Shown: piece by piece, positions 14,801 to 28,441 of the stretch | How the letters are laid out: every line of letters begins with the position of its first letter | Position numbering within the stretch: the first letter of the stretch is position 1 | NCBI GenBank assembly: GCA_027186245.1 | Contig: CP114481.1 | Coordinates: 7,176,501 to 7,240,500 of the forward strand | DNA: 64,000 nt | Source of the DNA: Coriaria nepalensis | Taxonomy: Eukaryota > Streptophyta > Magnoliopsida > Cucurbitales > Coriariaceae | Reading direction: 5' to 3' | Translations under genes and position numbers: made by a program | The notes under the pieces: model-generated | Seen by the model: the letters and a program-made list of their open reading frames with translations, nothing else | Databases searched by the model: none | Told to the model about the DNA's origin: nothing

Positions 14801-16140
14801 TTTGAAAGCAATTCAAATGAATTCTATTTTCGCACTTCAAACATTAGTTTCGTGCATAACTTTCTAATGATATTTTGAAGGCAAGTATGGAATTGTTTTA
14901 TCTTACAGTCATGTAAATGAGTCTTTTCAAGACAATAAATCATTTGGAAGCCACGTATTCTATTATTGCAATTCAAACACGACTCTCGTGCATAGCTTGC
15001 ATATAATCTTTTGATAGCAAGTATGCATTTGTTTTATCGTAGATTCTTGTCAATAAGCCTTTCTAATTCAATAATTCATTCGGAAGCAATTCGAAGGTAT
15101 TCTTTTTTCGCACTTCGAACATTAGTTTCGTGAATAACTTTGTAATGATCTTTTGAAGGCAAGTATGCAATTGTTTTATCTTAGATTCATATCAATGAGT
15201 CTTTCAAATTCACTAATTCATTTGAAAGCAATTCAAAGGAATTCTATTTTCGCAATTCAAACACGACTTTCGTGCGTAGATTGCATATAATCTTTTGAAG
15301 GAAAGTATGCATTTGTTTTCTCTTAGAGTCATGTAAATGAGTGTTTTCACGTCACTAGTTTATTTGAAAGCAATTGGAACAAATTCTACTTTCGCAGTTC
15401 AAACACCACTTTCGTGCTTAACTTGCTAATGATCATTTGAGGCCAAGTATGCATTTGCTTTATCTTAGATTCTTGTCCATGAGTCATTCCAAGTACTAAT
15501 TCATTTGAAAGCAATCCGAAGGAATTCTATTTTCGTACTTCAAACACGACTTTCGTGCATAACTTGCTAATGATCATTTGAGGCCAGGAATACATTTGTT
15601 TTATCCTGGATTCATGTCAATGAGTCTTTCCAAGTACTTATTCATTTGAAAGCAATTCGAATGAATTCTATTTTCACCCTTCAAACATGACCTTCGTGCA
15701 TAACTTGCTAATGATCATTTCGGGCCAAGTACGCATTTTTTTTAATCTTCGATTCAAGTCAATAAGTCTTTTCAAATACTAGTTTATTTGAAGGCAATTC
15801 GAATGAATTCTATTTTCGCACTTCAAACATTAGTTTCGTGCTTAACTTTCTAATGATCTTTTGAAGGCAAGTATGCAATTGTGTTATCTTATAATCAGGT
15901 CGACGAACCTTTTGAAGACAATAAATCATTTGGAAGCCATTGGAACGTATTCTATTCTCGCAATTCAAACACGACTTTCGTGCATATCTGGCATATAATC
16001 TTTTGATAGCAAGTATGCTTTTGTTTTCTCTTACAGTCATGTAAATGAGTCATTTCATTTGAAAGCAATTCGAAGGAATTCTATTTTGGCACTTCAAACC
16101 CGACTTTCGTACATAACTTGCTAATGATCATTTGAGGCCA
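11840..16140 (+). repeat. HOR block: 2,402 bp 17-mer, about 1.8 copies
   Basis: Three rare words recur exactly 2,402 bases apart: 'actggac' at 12,156 and 14,558, 'cggaagcaattcgaaggt' at 12,679 and 15,081, and 'ggccaagtacgcattttt' at 13,321 and 15,723. Both copies also share a C monomer with a short deletion after 'gaagcca' (about 12,547 and 14,950) and a D monomer with 'gtgttttcacgtcac' (about 12,940 and 15,340). Copy 1 is about 11,840-14,240 and copy 2 about 14,241-16,140. Near 13,640 and 16,040 the copies carry different D-to-A fusion monomers, the latter 129 bp long. Confidence 0.88.
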
Positions 16141-17394
16141 AGTATGCATTAGTTTTATCTTCGATTCTTGTCAATGAGTCTTTCCAGTTCACTAATTCAT
16201 TGGAAGTCAATTCGAAGGAATTCTATTTTCGCACATCAAACACGACTTTCGTACATAACTTGCTAATGATCATTTGAAGCCAAGAATACATTTGTTTTAT
16301 CCTAGATTCATGTCCATGAGTCTTACCAAGTACTAATTCATTTGAAAGCAATTCCCATGGATTCTATTTTCGCACTTCAAAACATTAGTTTCGTGCATAA
16401 CTTTCTAATGATCTTTTGAAGGCAAGTACGCAATTGTTTTATCTTACAGTCATGTAAATGAGTCTTTTCAAGTCACTAATTTATTTGAAAGCAATTGGAA
16501 CGAATTCTATTTTCACACTTCAAACATGACTTTCGTGCATAACTTGCTAATGATCATTTGGGGCCAAGTACGCATTTTTTTTATCTTAGATTCATGTCAA
16601 TAAGTCTGTCCAAATACTAATTTATTTGGAGGCAATTCGAATGAATTCTATTTTCGCACTTCAAACATTAGTTTCGTGCATAACTTTCTAATGATCTTTT
16701 GAAGGCAAGTATGCAATTGTGTTATCTTATAATCATGTCAATGAACCTTTTCAAGACAATAAATCATTTGGAAGCCATTGGAACGTATTCTATTCTCGCA
16801 ATTCAAACAGGACTCTCATGCATAGCTTGCATATAATCTTTTGATAGCAAGTATGCTTTTGTTTTCTCTTACAGTCCTGTAAATGAGTCATTTCAAGTCA
16901 CTAATTTATTTGAAAGCAATTGGAACAAATTCTATTTTCGCACTTCAAACTGGACTTTCGTGCATAACTTGCTAATGATCATTTGAGGCCAAGTATGCAT
17001 TAGTTTTACCTTCGATTCTTGTCAAGGAGTCTTTCCAATTCACTAATTCATTGGAAAGCAATTCGAAGGAATTCTATTTTCGCACATCAAACACGACTTT
17101 CGTACATAACTTGCTAATGATCATTTGAAGCCAAGAATACATTTGTTTTATCCGAGATTCCTGTCCATGAGTCTTTCCAAGTATTAATTCATTTTAAAGC
17201 AATTCCCATGGATTCTATTTTCGCACTTCAAAACATTAGTTTCGTGCATAACTTTTTAATGATCTTTTGAAGGCAAGTATGCAATTGTTTTATCTTACAG
17301 TCATGTAAATGAGTCTTTTCAAGTCACTAATTTATTTGAAAGCAATTGGAACGAATTCTATTTTCGCAATTCAATCACGACTTTCATGCATAAC
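16126..17394 (+). repeat. HOR block: 851 bp hexamer, about 1.5 copies
   Basis: GATC at 16,126 and 16,977 is followed in both by 'tgcattagtttta'. The private word 'cccatgg' lies at 16,354 and 17,204. The first copy is six monomers, 16,126-16,976; the second agrees for about three monomers and then gives way to a different A unit near 17,395. Confidence 0.82.
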
Positions 17395-19610
17395 TTGCTA
17401 ATGATCATTTGAGGCCAAGTATGCATTTGTTTTATCTTAGATTCCTGTCAATGAGTCTTTCCGATTCAATAATTCATTCTGAAGCAATTCGAAGGAATTC
17501 TTTTTTCGCACTTCAAACATTAGTTTCGTGAATAACTTTCTAATGATCTTTAGAAGGCAAGTATCCAATTGTTTTATCTTATAATCATGTCAATGAACCT
17601 TCTCAAGACAATAAATCATTTGGAAGCCATTGGAACGTATTCTATTCTCGCAATTCAAACACGACTTTCGTGCATATCTTGCATATAAACTTTTGAAGGC
17701 AAGTATGCATTTGTTTTCTCTTACAGTCATGTAAATGAGTCTTTTCAAGTCACTAATTTATTTGAAAGCAATTGGAACAAATTCTGTTTTCGAACTTCAA
17801 ACTGGACTTTCGTGCATAACTTGCTAGTGATCATTTGAGGCCTAGTATGCATTTGTTTTATCCTAAATTCATGTCCTTGAGTCTTTCCAAGTACTAAATC
17901 ATTTGAAAGCAATTCCAATGAATTCTATTTTCAGACTTCAAAACATCAGTTTCGTGCATAACTTTCTAATGATCTTTTGAAGGCAAGTATGCAATTGTTT
18001 TATCTTACAGTCATGTAAATGAGTCTTTTCAAGTCACTAATTTATTTGAAAGCAATTGGAACGAATTCTATTTTCGCAATTCAATCACGACTTTCGTGCA
18101 TAACTTGCTAATGATCATTTGAGGCCAAGTATGCATTTGTTTTATCTTCGATTCTTGTCAATGAGTCTTTCCAATTCACTAATTCATTTGAAAGCAATTC
18201 GAAGGAATTCTATTTTCACACTTCAAACAAGACTTTCGTGCATAACTTGCTAATGATCATTTGAGGCCAAGTATGCGTTTGTTTTATCTTAGATTCATGT
18301 AAATGAGTCTTTTCTAGTCACTAATTTATTTGAAAGTAATTGAAACAAATTCTATTTTCGCACCCCAAACACGACTTTCGTGCATAACTTGCTAATGATC
18401 ATTTGAGGCCAAGTATGCATTTGTTTTATCTTAGATTCTTGTCAATGAGTCTTTCCAATTCAATAATTCATTCGGAAGCAATTCGAAGGAATTCTTTTTT
18501 CGCACTTCGAACATTAGTTTCGTAATAACTTTCTAATGATCGTTTGAACGCAAGTATGCAATTGTTTTATCTTAGATTCATGTCAATGAGTCTTTCCAAT
18601 TCACTAATTCATTTGAGAGCAATTCAAAGGAATTCTATTTTCGCAATTCAAACACGACTTTCGTGCATAACTTGCTAATGATCATTTGAGGCCAGGTACA
18701 CATTTGTTTTTTCCTGGATTCATGTCAGTGAGTCTTTCAAAGTACTTATTCAATTGAAAGCAATTCGAATGAATTCTATTTTCGCACTTCAAACACAACT
18801 TTCGTGCATAACCTGCTAATGGTCATTTGAGGCTAGGAATACACTTGTTTTATCCTGGATTCATGTCAATGAGTCTTTCCAAGTACTTATTCATTTGAAA
18901 GCAATTCGAATGAATTCTATTTTCACACTTCAAACATGACTTTCGTGCATAATTTGCTAATCATCATTTGAGGCCAAGTATGCAATTTTTTTATCTCACA
19001 GTCGTGTAAATGAGTCTTTGCAATTCACTAATTCATTTGAAAGCAATTGGAACCAATTCTATTTTCACACTTCAAACATGACATTCGTGCATAACTTGCT
19101 AATGATCATTTCAGGCCAAGTATGCATTTGTTTTATCTTCGATTCTTGTCAACGAGCCTTTCCAATTCACTAATTCATTTGATAGCAATTCGAAGGAATT
19201 CTATTTTCATACTTCAAACATGACTTTCGTGCATAACTTGCTAATGATCATTTGAGGCCAAGTATGTATTTTTTTTTTATCTTAGATTCATGTCAATGAG
19301 TCTTTTCAAATACTAATTCATTTGAAAGTAATTCGAATGCATTCTATTTTCGCACTTCAAACATTAGTTTCGTGCATAACTTTCTAATGATCTTTTGAAG
19401 GCAAGTATGCAATTGTTTTATCTTATAATCATGTCAGTGAACCTTTTCAAAACAATAAATCATTTGGAAGCCATTTGAACATATTCTATTCTCGCAATTC
19501 AATCACGACTTTCGTGCATACATTTCTAATGATCTTTTGAAGGCAAGTATGCAATTGTTTTATCTTACAGTCATGTAAATGAGTCTTTTCAAGACAATAA
19601 ATCATTTGGA
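17395..19610 (+). repeat. Mixed monomers leading to the left inversion junction
   Basis: A, B, C and D units are present without one dominant period. Private variants near 18.8-19.2 kb ('gaggctaggaatacactt', 'tctcacagtcgtg', 'caacgagcctttcc') are important because they reappear in reverse complement near 27.3-27.7 kb inside the inverted block. The forward orientation ends inside a D-to-C mosaic unit whose last forward bases are 'aaatcatttgga'. Confidence 0.8.
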
Positions 19611-19646
19611 AAGATACAACAATTGCATACTTGCTTTCAAAAGATC
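19531..19646. other. Left inversion junction with fold-back hairpin
   Basis: A forward C-type start (19,531-19,566, GATCTTTTGAAGGC...TTATCTT) is followed by a 44-base spacer (19,567-19,610) and then by its own reverse complement (19,611-19,646, AAGATACAAC...AAAAGATC). The 36-base arms differ at two positions, and weaker pairing continues outward ('gtgcata...tttctaat' against 'attagaaagttatgcac'). From 19,611 every monomer reads on the minus strand. The form fits a fold-back or template-switch inversion, or an assembly join; the sequence alone cannot decide. Confidence 0.85.
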
Positions 19647-20044
19647 ATTAGAAAGTTATGCACGAAACTAATGTTTGAAGTGCGAAAATAGAATTCATTG
19701 GAATTGCTTTCAAATTAATTAGTACTTGGAAAGACTCATGGACATGAATCCAGGATAAAACAAATGTATTATTGGCCTCAAATGATCATTAGCAAGTTCT
19801 GTACGAAAGTCGTGTTTGATGTGCGCAAATAGAATTCCTTCGAATTGCTTTCAAATGAATTAGTGAATTGGAAAGACTCATTGACAAGAATCGAAGATAA
19901 AACAAATGCATACTTCGCCTCAAATGATAATTAGCAAGTTATACACGAAATTCCGGTTTGAAGTTTGAAAACAGAATTTGTTCCAATTGCTTTCAAATAA
20001 ATTAGTGACTTGAAAAGACTCATTTACATGACTGTAAGAGAAAA

Positions 20045-23000
20045 CAAATGCATACTTGCCTTCAAAAGATCATTAGAAAGTTATGCACGAAACTAATGTT
20101 TTGAAGTATGAAAATAGAATTCATTGGAATTGCTTTCAAATGAATTAGTACTTGGAAAGACTCATGGACATGAATCTAGGATAAAACAAATGTATTCTTG
20201 GCCTCAAATGATCATTAGCAAGTTATGTACGAAAGTCGTGTTTGATGTGCGAAAATAGAATTCCTTCGAATTGCCTTCAAATGAATATGTGAATGGGAAA
20301 GACTCATTGACAAGAATTGAAAATAAAACAAATGCATACTTGGCCTCAAATGATCATTAGCAAGTTATGCACGCAAGTCCAGTTTGAAGTGCGAAAATAG
20401 AATTTGTTCCAATTGCTTTCAAATAAATTAGTGACTTGAAAAGACTCATTTACATGACTGTAAGAGAAAACAAATGCATACTTGCTATCAAAAGATTATA
20501 TGCAAGCTATGCATGAGAGTAGTGTTTGAATTGCAAGAATAGAATACGTTCCAATGGCTTCCAAATGATTTATTATCTTGAAAAGGTTCTTTGACATGAT
20601 TATAAGATAAAACAATTACATACTTGCCTTCAAAAGATCATTAGAAAGTTATGCACGAAACTAATGTTTGAAGTGCGAAAATAGAATTCATTGGAATTGC
20701 TTTGAAATGAATTAGTATTGGGAAAGACTCATTGACATGAATCTAAGATAAAACAAACGCATACTTGGCCTCAAATGATCATTAGCAAGTTATGCACGAA
20801 AGTCATGTTTGAAGTGTGAAAATAGAATTCCTTCGAATTGCTTTCAAATGAATTAGTGAATTGGAAAGACTCATTGACAAGAATCGAAGATAAAACAAAT
20901 GCATACTTGGCCTCAAATGATCATTAGCAAGTTATGCACAAAAGTTGTGATTGAATTGCGAAAATAGAATTCGTTCCAATTGCTTTCAAATAAATTAGTG
21001 ACTTGAAAAGACTCATTTACATGACTGTAAGATAAAACAATTGCATACTTGCCTTCAAAAGATCATTAGAAAGTTATGCACGAAACTAATGTTTTGAAGT
21101 ACGAAAATAGAATTCATTGGAATTGCTTTCATATGAATTAGTACTTGGAAAGACTCATGGACATGAATCTAGGATAAAACAAATGTGTTCTAGGCCTCAA
21201 ATGATCATTAGCAAGTTATGTACGAAGGTCGTGTTTGATGTGCGAAAATAGAATTCCTTCAAATTGCTTTCAAATGAATTTATGAATTGGAAAGACTCAT
21301 TGACAAGAATTGAAGATAAAACAAATGCATAGTTGGCCTCAAATGATCATTAGCAATTTATGCACGAAAGTCGTGATTGAATTGCGAAAATAGAATTCGT
21401 TCAAATTGCTTTCAAATAAATTAGTGACTTGAAAAGACTCATGTACATGACTGTAAGATAAAAAAATTGCATACTTGCCTTCAAAAGATCAATAGAAAGT
21501 TATGCACGAAACTAATGTTTTCGCAGTACGAAAATAGAATTCATTGGAATTGCTTTCAAATGAATTAGTACTTGGAAAGACTCATGGACATGAATCTAGG
21601 ATAAAACAAATGTATTCTTGGCCTCAAATGATCATTAGCAAGTTATGTACGAAAGTCGTGTTTGATGTGCGCAAATAGAATTCATTCGAATTGATTTCAA
21701 ATGAATTTGTGAATTGGAAAGACACATTGACAAGAATTGAAGATAAAACAAATGCATACTTGGCCTCAAATGATCATTAGCAAGTTATGCACGCAAGTCC
21801 AGTTTGAAGTGCGAAAAAATAGAATTTGTTCCAATTGCTTTCAAATAAATTAGTGACTTGAAAAGACTCATTTACATGACTGTAAGAGAAAACAAATGCA
21901 TACTTGCTATCAAAAGATTATATGCAAGCTATGCATGAGAGTCGTGTTTGAATTGCGAGAATAGAATACGTTCCAACGGCTTCCAAATGATTTATTGTCT
22001 TGAAAAGGTTCGTTGACATGATTATAAGATAAAACAATTGCATACTTGCCTTCAAAAGATCATTAGAAAGTTATGCACGAAACTAATGTTTGAAGTGCAA
22101 AAATAGAATTCATTCGAATTCCTTTAAAATGAATTAGTATTTGGAAAGACTCATTGACATGAATCCAAAATAAAACAAACGCATACTTGGCCTCAAATGA
22201 TCATAAGCAAGTTATGTACGAAAGTCGTGTTTGATGTGCAAAAATAGAATTCATTCGAATTGCTTTCAAATGAATTAGTGAATTGGAAAGACTCATTGAC
22301 AAGAATCGAAGATAAAACAAATGCATACTTGGCCTCAAATGATCATTAGCAAGTTATGCACGAAAGTTGTGATTGAATTGCAAAAATAGAATTTGTTCCA
22401 ATTGCTTTCAAATAAATTAGTGACTTGAAAAGACTCATTTACATGATTGTAAGATAAAACAATTGCATACTTGCCTTCAAAAGATCATTAGAAAGTTATG
22501 CACGAAACTAATGTTTTGAAGTACGAAAATAGAATTCATTGGAATTGCTTTCAAATGAATTAGTACTTGGAAAGACTCATGGACATGAATCTAGGATAAA
22601 ACAAATGTATTCTTGGCCTAAAATGATCATTAGCAAGTTATGTACGAAGGTCGTGTTTGATGTGCGAAAATAGAATTCCTTCGAATTGCTTTCAAATGAA
22701 TTTATGAATTGGAAAGACTCATTGACAAGAATTGAAGATAAAACAAATTCATACTTGGCCTCAAATGATCATTAGCAAGTTATGCACGAAAGTCGTGATT
22801 GAATTGCGAAAATAGAATTCGTTCAAATTGCTTTCAAATAAATTAGTGACTTGAAAAGACTCATTTACATGACTGTAAGATAAAACAATTGCATACTTGC
22901 CTTTAAAAGATCATTAGAAAGTTATGCACGAAACTAATGTTTTGAAGTACGAAAATAGAATTCATTGGAATTGCTTTCAAATGAATTAGTACTTGGACAG

Positions 23001-23900
23001 ACTCATGGACATGAATCTAGGATAAAACAAATGCATACTTGGCCTCAAATGATCATTAGCAAGTTATGTACGAAAGTCGTGTTTGATGTGCGAAAATAGA
23101 ATTCCTTCGAATTGCTTTCAAATGAATTTGTGAATTGGAAAGACTCATTGACAAGAATTGAAGATAAAACAAATGCATACTTGGCCTCAAATGATCATTA
23201 GCAAGTTATGCACAAAAGTCATGATTGAATTGCGAAAATAGAATTCGTTCCAATTGCTTTCAAATAAATTAGTGACTTGAAAAGACTCATTTACATGACT
23301 GTAAGAGAAAACAAATGCATACTTGCTATCAAAAGATTATACGCAAGCTATGCATGAGAGACGTGTTTGAATTGCGAGAATAGAATACGTTCCAATGGCT
23401 TCCAAATGATTTATTGTCTTGAAAAGGTTCATTGACATGATTATAAGATAAAACAATTGCATACTTGCTTTCAAAAGATCATTAGAAAGTTATGCACGAA
23501 ACTAATGTTTGAAGTGCGAAAATAGAATTCATTCGAATTGCTTTCAAATGAATTAGTATTTGGAAAGACTCATTGACATGAATCTAAGATAAAACAAACG
23601 CATACTTGGCCTCAAATGATCATTAGCAAGTTATGCACGAAAGTCATGTTTGAAGTGTGAAAATTGAATTCCGTCGAATTGCTTTCAAATGAATTAGTGA
23701 ATTGAAAGACTCGTTGACAAGAATGGAAGATAAAACAAATGCATACTTGGCCTCAAATGATCATTAGCAAGTTATGCACGAAAGTCATGATTGAATTGCG
23801 AAAATAGAATTCGTTCCAATTGCTTTCAAATAAATTAGTGACTTGAAAAGACTCATTTACATGACTGTAAGATAAAACAATTGCATACTTGCCTTCAAAA
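20045..23900 (-). repeat. HOR in the inverted block: 1.42 kb 10-mer, ~2.7 copies
   Basis: 'aaaaggtt' within a C-type unit starts at 20,581, 22,003 and 23,422, spacings of 1,422 and 1,419 bases. 'gttttgaagta' and its variant form begin at 20,098, 21,091, 21,517, 22,512 and 22,939, giving alternating 7- and 3-monomer steps that sum to 10. The next C landmark (24,556) is 8 monomers on, so the period breaks after about 23.9 kb. Confidence 0.82.
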
Positions 23901-25318
23901 GATCATTACCAAGTTATACACGCAAGTCCAGTTTGAAGTGCGAAAATTGAATTTGTTTCAATTGCTTTCAAATAAATTAGTGACTTGAAAAGACTCATTT
24001 TCATGACTGTAAGAGAAAACAAATGCATACTTGCTATCAAAAGATTATATGCAAGCTATGCACGAAAGTCGTATTTGAATTGCGAAAATAGAATTCCTTC
24101 GAATTGCTTTCAAATGAATTTGTGAATTGGAAAAACTCATTGACATGAATCTAAGATAAAACAATTGCATACTTGCCTTCAAAAGATCATTAGAAAGTTA
24201 TTCACGAAACTAATATTTGAAGTGTGAAAAAAGAATTCCTTCGAATTGCTTCCGAATGAATTATTGAATTGGAAAGACTCATTGACAGGAATCTAAGATA
24301 AAACAAATACATACTTGTCCTCAAATGATCATTAGCAAGTTATGCACGAAAGTCGTGTTTGAATTGTGAAAATAGAATTTATTACAATTGCTTTTAAATA
24401 AATTAGTGATTTGAAAAGACTCATTTACATGACCGTAAGAGAAAACAAATGCATACTTGCTATCAAAAGATTATATGCAAGCTATGCACGAGCGTCGTGT
24501 TTGAATTGCGATAATATAATACGTTCCAATGGCTTCCAAATGATTTATTGTCTTGAAAAGGTTCATTGACATGATTATAAGATAAAACAATTGCATACTT
24601 GCCTTCAAAAGATCATTAGAAAGTTATGCACGAAACTAATGTTTGAAGTGCGAAAATAGAATTCATTCGAATTGCTTTCAAATGAATTAGTATTGGGAAA
24701 GACTCATTGACATGAATCTAAGATAAAACAAATGTATTCTTCGCCTTAAATGATCATTAGCAAGTTATGTACGAAAGTCGTGTTTGATGTGCGAAAATAA
24801 AATTCCTTCGAATTGCTTTCAAATGAATTTGTGAATTAGAAAGACTCATTGACAAGAATTGAAGATAAAACAAATGCATACTTGGCCTCAAATGATCATT
24901 AGCAAGTTATGCAAGCAAGTCCAGTTTGAAGTGCGAAAATAGAATTTGTTCCAATTGCTTTCAAATAAATTAGTGACTTGAAAAGACTCATTTACATGAC
25001 TGTAAGAGAAAACAAATGCATACTTGCTATCAAAAGATTATATGCAAGCTATGCACGAAAGTCGTGTTTGAATTGCGAAAATAGAATTCCTTCGAATTGC
25101 TTGCAAATGAATTTGTGAATTGGAAAAACTCATTGACATAAATCTAAGATAAAACAATTGCATACTTGCCTTCAAAAGATCATTAGAAAGTTATTCACGA
25201 AACTAAAATTTGAAGTCTGAAAAAGAATTCCTTTGAGTTGCTTCCGAATGAATTATTGAATTGGGAAGTCTCATTGACAGGAATCTAAGATAAAACAAAT
25301 GCATACTTGGCCTCAAAT

Positions 25319-25543
25319 GGTCATTAGCAAGTTATGCACGAAAATCGTGTTTGAATTGCGAAAATAGAATTCGTTCCAATTGCTTTCAAATAAATTAGTG
25401 ACTTGAAAAGACTCATTTACATGACTGTAAGATAAAACAATTGCATACTTGCCTTCATTGGAATTGCTTTTAAATGAATTAGTACTTGGAAAGACTCATA
25501 GACATGAATCTAGGATAAAACAAATGTATTCTTGGCCTCAATT
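25319..25543 (-). repeat. Deleted monomer pair, about 58 bp missing
   Basis: Two monomers together measure 225 rather than about 284 bases. The join near 25,457 reads 'cttgccttcattggaattgc': the C-type 'gccttca' runs straight into 'ttcattggaattgc' of the neighbouring region. The two ends share TTCA, a 4-base microhomology. Confidence 0.75.
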
Positions 25544-26989
25544 GAGCAGTAGTAAGTTATGTACGAAAGCCGCGTTTAAAGTGCGAAAATAGAATTCCTT
25601 TGAATTGCTTTATAATGAATTATTGAATTAGAAAGACTCATTGACATGAATCTAAGATAAAAGAAACGCATACTTGGCCTCAAATGATCAATAGCAAGTT
25701 ATGCACGAAAGTCATGTTTCAAGTGTGAAAATAGAATTTGTTCCAATTGCTTTCAAATGATTTAGTGAATTGCAAAGACTCATTTACATGACTGTGAGAT
25801 ATAAAAAATGCATACTTGGCCTCAAATGATGATTAGCAAGTTATGCACGAAAGTCATGTTTGAAGTGTGAACATAGAATTCATTCGAATTGCTTTCAAAT
25901 GAATAAGTACTTGTATAGACTCATTGACATGAATCCAGGATAAAACAAATGTATTCCTGGCCTCAAATGATCATTAGCAGGTTATGCACGAAAGTCGTGT
26001 TTGAAGTGCGAAAATAGAATTCCTTTGAATTGCTTTCAAATGAATTAGTACTTGGAAAGACTCATGGACAAGAATCTAAGATAAAACAAATGCAGACTTG
26101 GGCTCAAATGATTATTAGCAAGTTATGCACGAAAGCAGTGTTTGAAGTGCGAAAATAGAATTTCTTCCGATTGCTTTCAAATAAACTAGTGACGTAAAAA
26201 CACTCATTTACATGACTGTAACAGAAAACAAATGCATACTTGTCTTCAAAAGATTAAATGCAAGCTACGCACGAAAGTCGTGTTTGAATTGTGAAAATAG
26301 AATTCCTTTGAATTGCTTTCAAATGAATAAGTACTTGGAAAGACTCATTTACATGAATCCAGGATAAAACAGATGTATTCCTGGCCTCAAATGATCATTA
26401 GCAAGTTATGCACGAAAGTCGTGTTTTATGTGCGAAAATAGAATTCCTTCGAATTGCTTTCAAATGAATTAGTACTTTGAAAGACTCATGGACAAGAATC
26501 TAAGATAAAACAAATGCATACTTGGCCTCAAATAATCATTAGCAAGTTATGCACGAAAGTAGTGTTTGAAGTGCGTAAATAGAATTTGTTCCAATTGCTT
26601 TCAAATAAACTCGTGACGTGAAAACACTCATCTACATGACTGTAAGAGAAAACAAATGCATACTTGCCTTCAAAAGATTATATGCATGCTACGCACGCAA
26701 GTCGTGTTTGAATTGCGAAAATAGAATTCCTTTGAATTGCTTTCAAATGAATTAGTGAATTTGAAAGACTCATTGACATGAAACTAAGATAAAACAATTG
26801 CATACTTGCCTTCAAAAGATTATTAGCAAGTTATGCACGCAAGTCCAGTTTGAAGTGCGAAAATTGAATTTGTTCCAATTGCTTTCAAATAAATTAGTGA
26901 CTTGAAAAGACTCATTTACATGACCATAAGAGAAAACAAATGCATACTTGCTATCAAAAGATTAAATGCAAGCTATGCATGAGAGTCGT

Positions 26990-27740
26990 GTTTGAATTGC
27001 GAGAATAGAATACGTTCCAATGGCTTCCAAATGATTTATTGTCTTGAAAAGGTTCATTGACATGATTATAAGATAAAACAATTGCATACTTGCCTTCAAA
27101 AGATCATTAGAAAGTCATGCACGAAACTAATGTTTGAAGTGCGAAAAGAGAATTCATTCGAATTGCTTTCAAATGAATTAGTATTTGGAAAGACTCATTG
27201 ACAAGAATCTAAGATAAAACAAACGCATACTTGGCCTCAAATGATCATTAGCAAGTTATGCACGAAAGTCATGTTTGAAGTGTGAAAATAGAATTCCTTC
27301 GAATTGCTTTCAAATGAATTAGTGAATTGGAAAGGCTCGTTGACAAGAATCGAAGATAAAACAAATGCATACTTGGCCTCAAATGATCATTAGCAAGTTA
27401 TGCACGAATGTCATGTTTGAAGTGTGAAAATAGAATTCGTTCCAATTGCTTTCAAATGAATTAGTGAATTGCAAAGACTCATTTACACGACTGTGAGATA
27501 AAAAAATTGCATACTTGGCCTCAAATGATGATTAGCAAGTTATGCACGAAAGTCATGTTTGAAGTGTGAAAATAGAATTCATTCGAATTGCTTTCAAATG
27601 AATAAGTACTTGGAAAGACTCATTGACATGAATCCAGGATAAAACAAGTGTATTCCTAGCCTCAAATGATCATTAGCAGGTTATGCACGAAAGTTGTGTT
27701 TGAAGTGCGAAAATAGAATTCCTTCGAATTGCTTTCAAAT
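26990..27740 (-). repeat. Inverted paralogue of 18,780-19,480
   Basis: Read in reverse complement, this stretch carries in order the same rare variants as the forward segment at 18.78-19.48 kb: 'gaggctaggaatacacttg', the 'ctcacagtcgtg' unit with 'gatgatt' at its boundary, 'gacattcgtgc' and 'caacgagcctttcc'. Agreement fades at both ends, near 19.5 kb and 18.78 kb on the forward side. It is therefore a shared HOR segment, not the simple mirror image of the left junction. Confidence 0.8.
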
Positions 27741-28234
27741 AAATTATTGACTTGAAAAGACTCATTTACATGACTGTAAGATAAAACAATTGCATACTTG
27801 CCTTCAAAAGATCATTAGAAAGTTATGCATGAAACTAATGTTTGAAGTGCGAAAATAGAATTCATTGGAATTGCTTTCAAATTAATTAGTACTTGGAAAG
27901 ACTCATGGACATGAATCAAAGATAAAACAAATGCATACTTGGCCTCAAATGATCATTAGCAAGTTATGCACGAAAGTAGTGTTTGAAGTGCGAAAATAGA
28001 ATTTGTTCCAATTGCTTTCAAATAAACTAGTGACGTAAAAACACTCATTTACATGACTGTAAGAGAAAACAAATGCATACTTGCCTTCATAAGATTATAT
28101 GCAAGCTACGCACGAAAGTCGTTTTTGAATTGCGAAAAAAGAATTCCTTTGAATTGCTTTCAAATAAATTAGTGAATTTGAAAGACTCATTGACATGAAT
28201 CTAAGATAAAACAATTGCATACTTGCCTCCAAAA

Positions 28235-28441
28235 GATCCTTAGAAAGTTATTCACGAAACTAATGTTCGAAGTGCGAAAAAAGAATTCCTTCGAATTGCT
28301 TTCGAATGAATTATTGAATTGGAAAGACTCATTGACAAGAATCTAAGATAAAACAACCAGTTGCTTTCAAATAAATTAGTAACTTGAAAAGACTCATTTA
28401 CATGACTGTAAGATAAAACAATTGCATACTTGCCTTCAAAA
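28235..28441 (-). repeat. Deleted monomer pair, about 77 bp missing
   Basis: From GATC at 28,235 to the next boundary (TATC, 28,442) is 207 bases rather than about 284. The scar lies near 28,357 in 'aaaacaaccagttgctttc', where an A-type 'gataaaacaa' is fused to the D-type 'ttgctttcaaataaatt'. Confidence 0.75.

Noticed and set aside
18780..27740. Perfect mirror-image palindrome centred near 23.24 kb
   Set aside because: 18.78-19.48 kb and 26.99-27.74 kb do match in inverted orientation, but the match fades on both sides and does not reach the junction at 19.61 kb. It is a shared HOR segment, not a single large palindrome.
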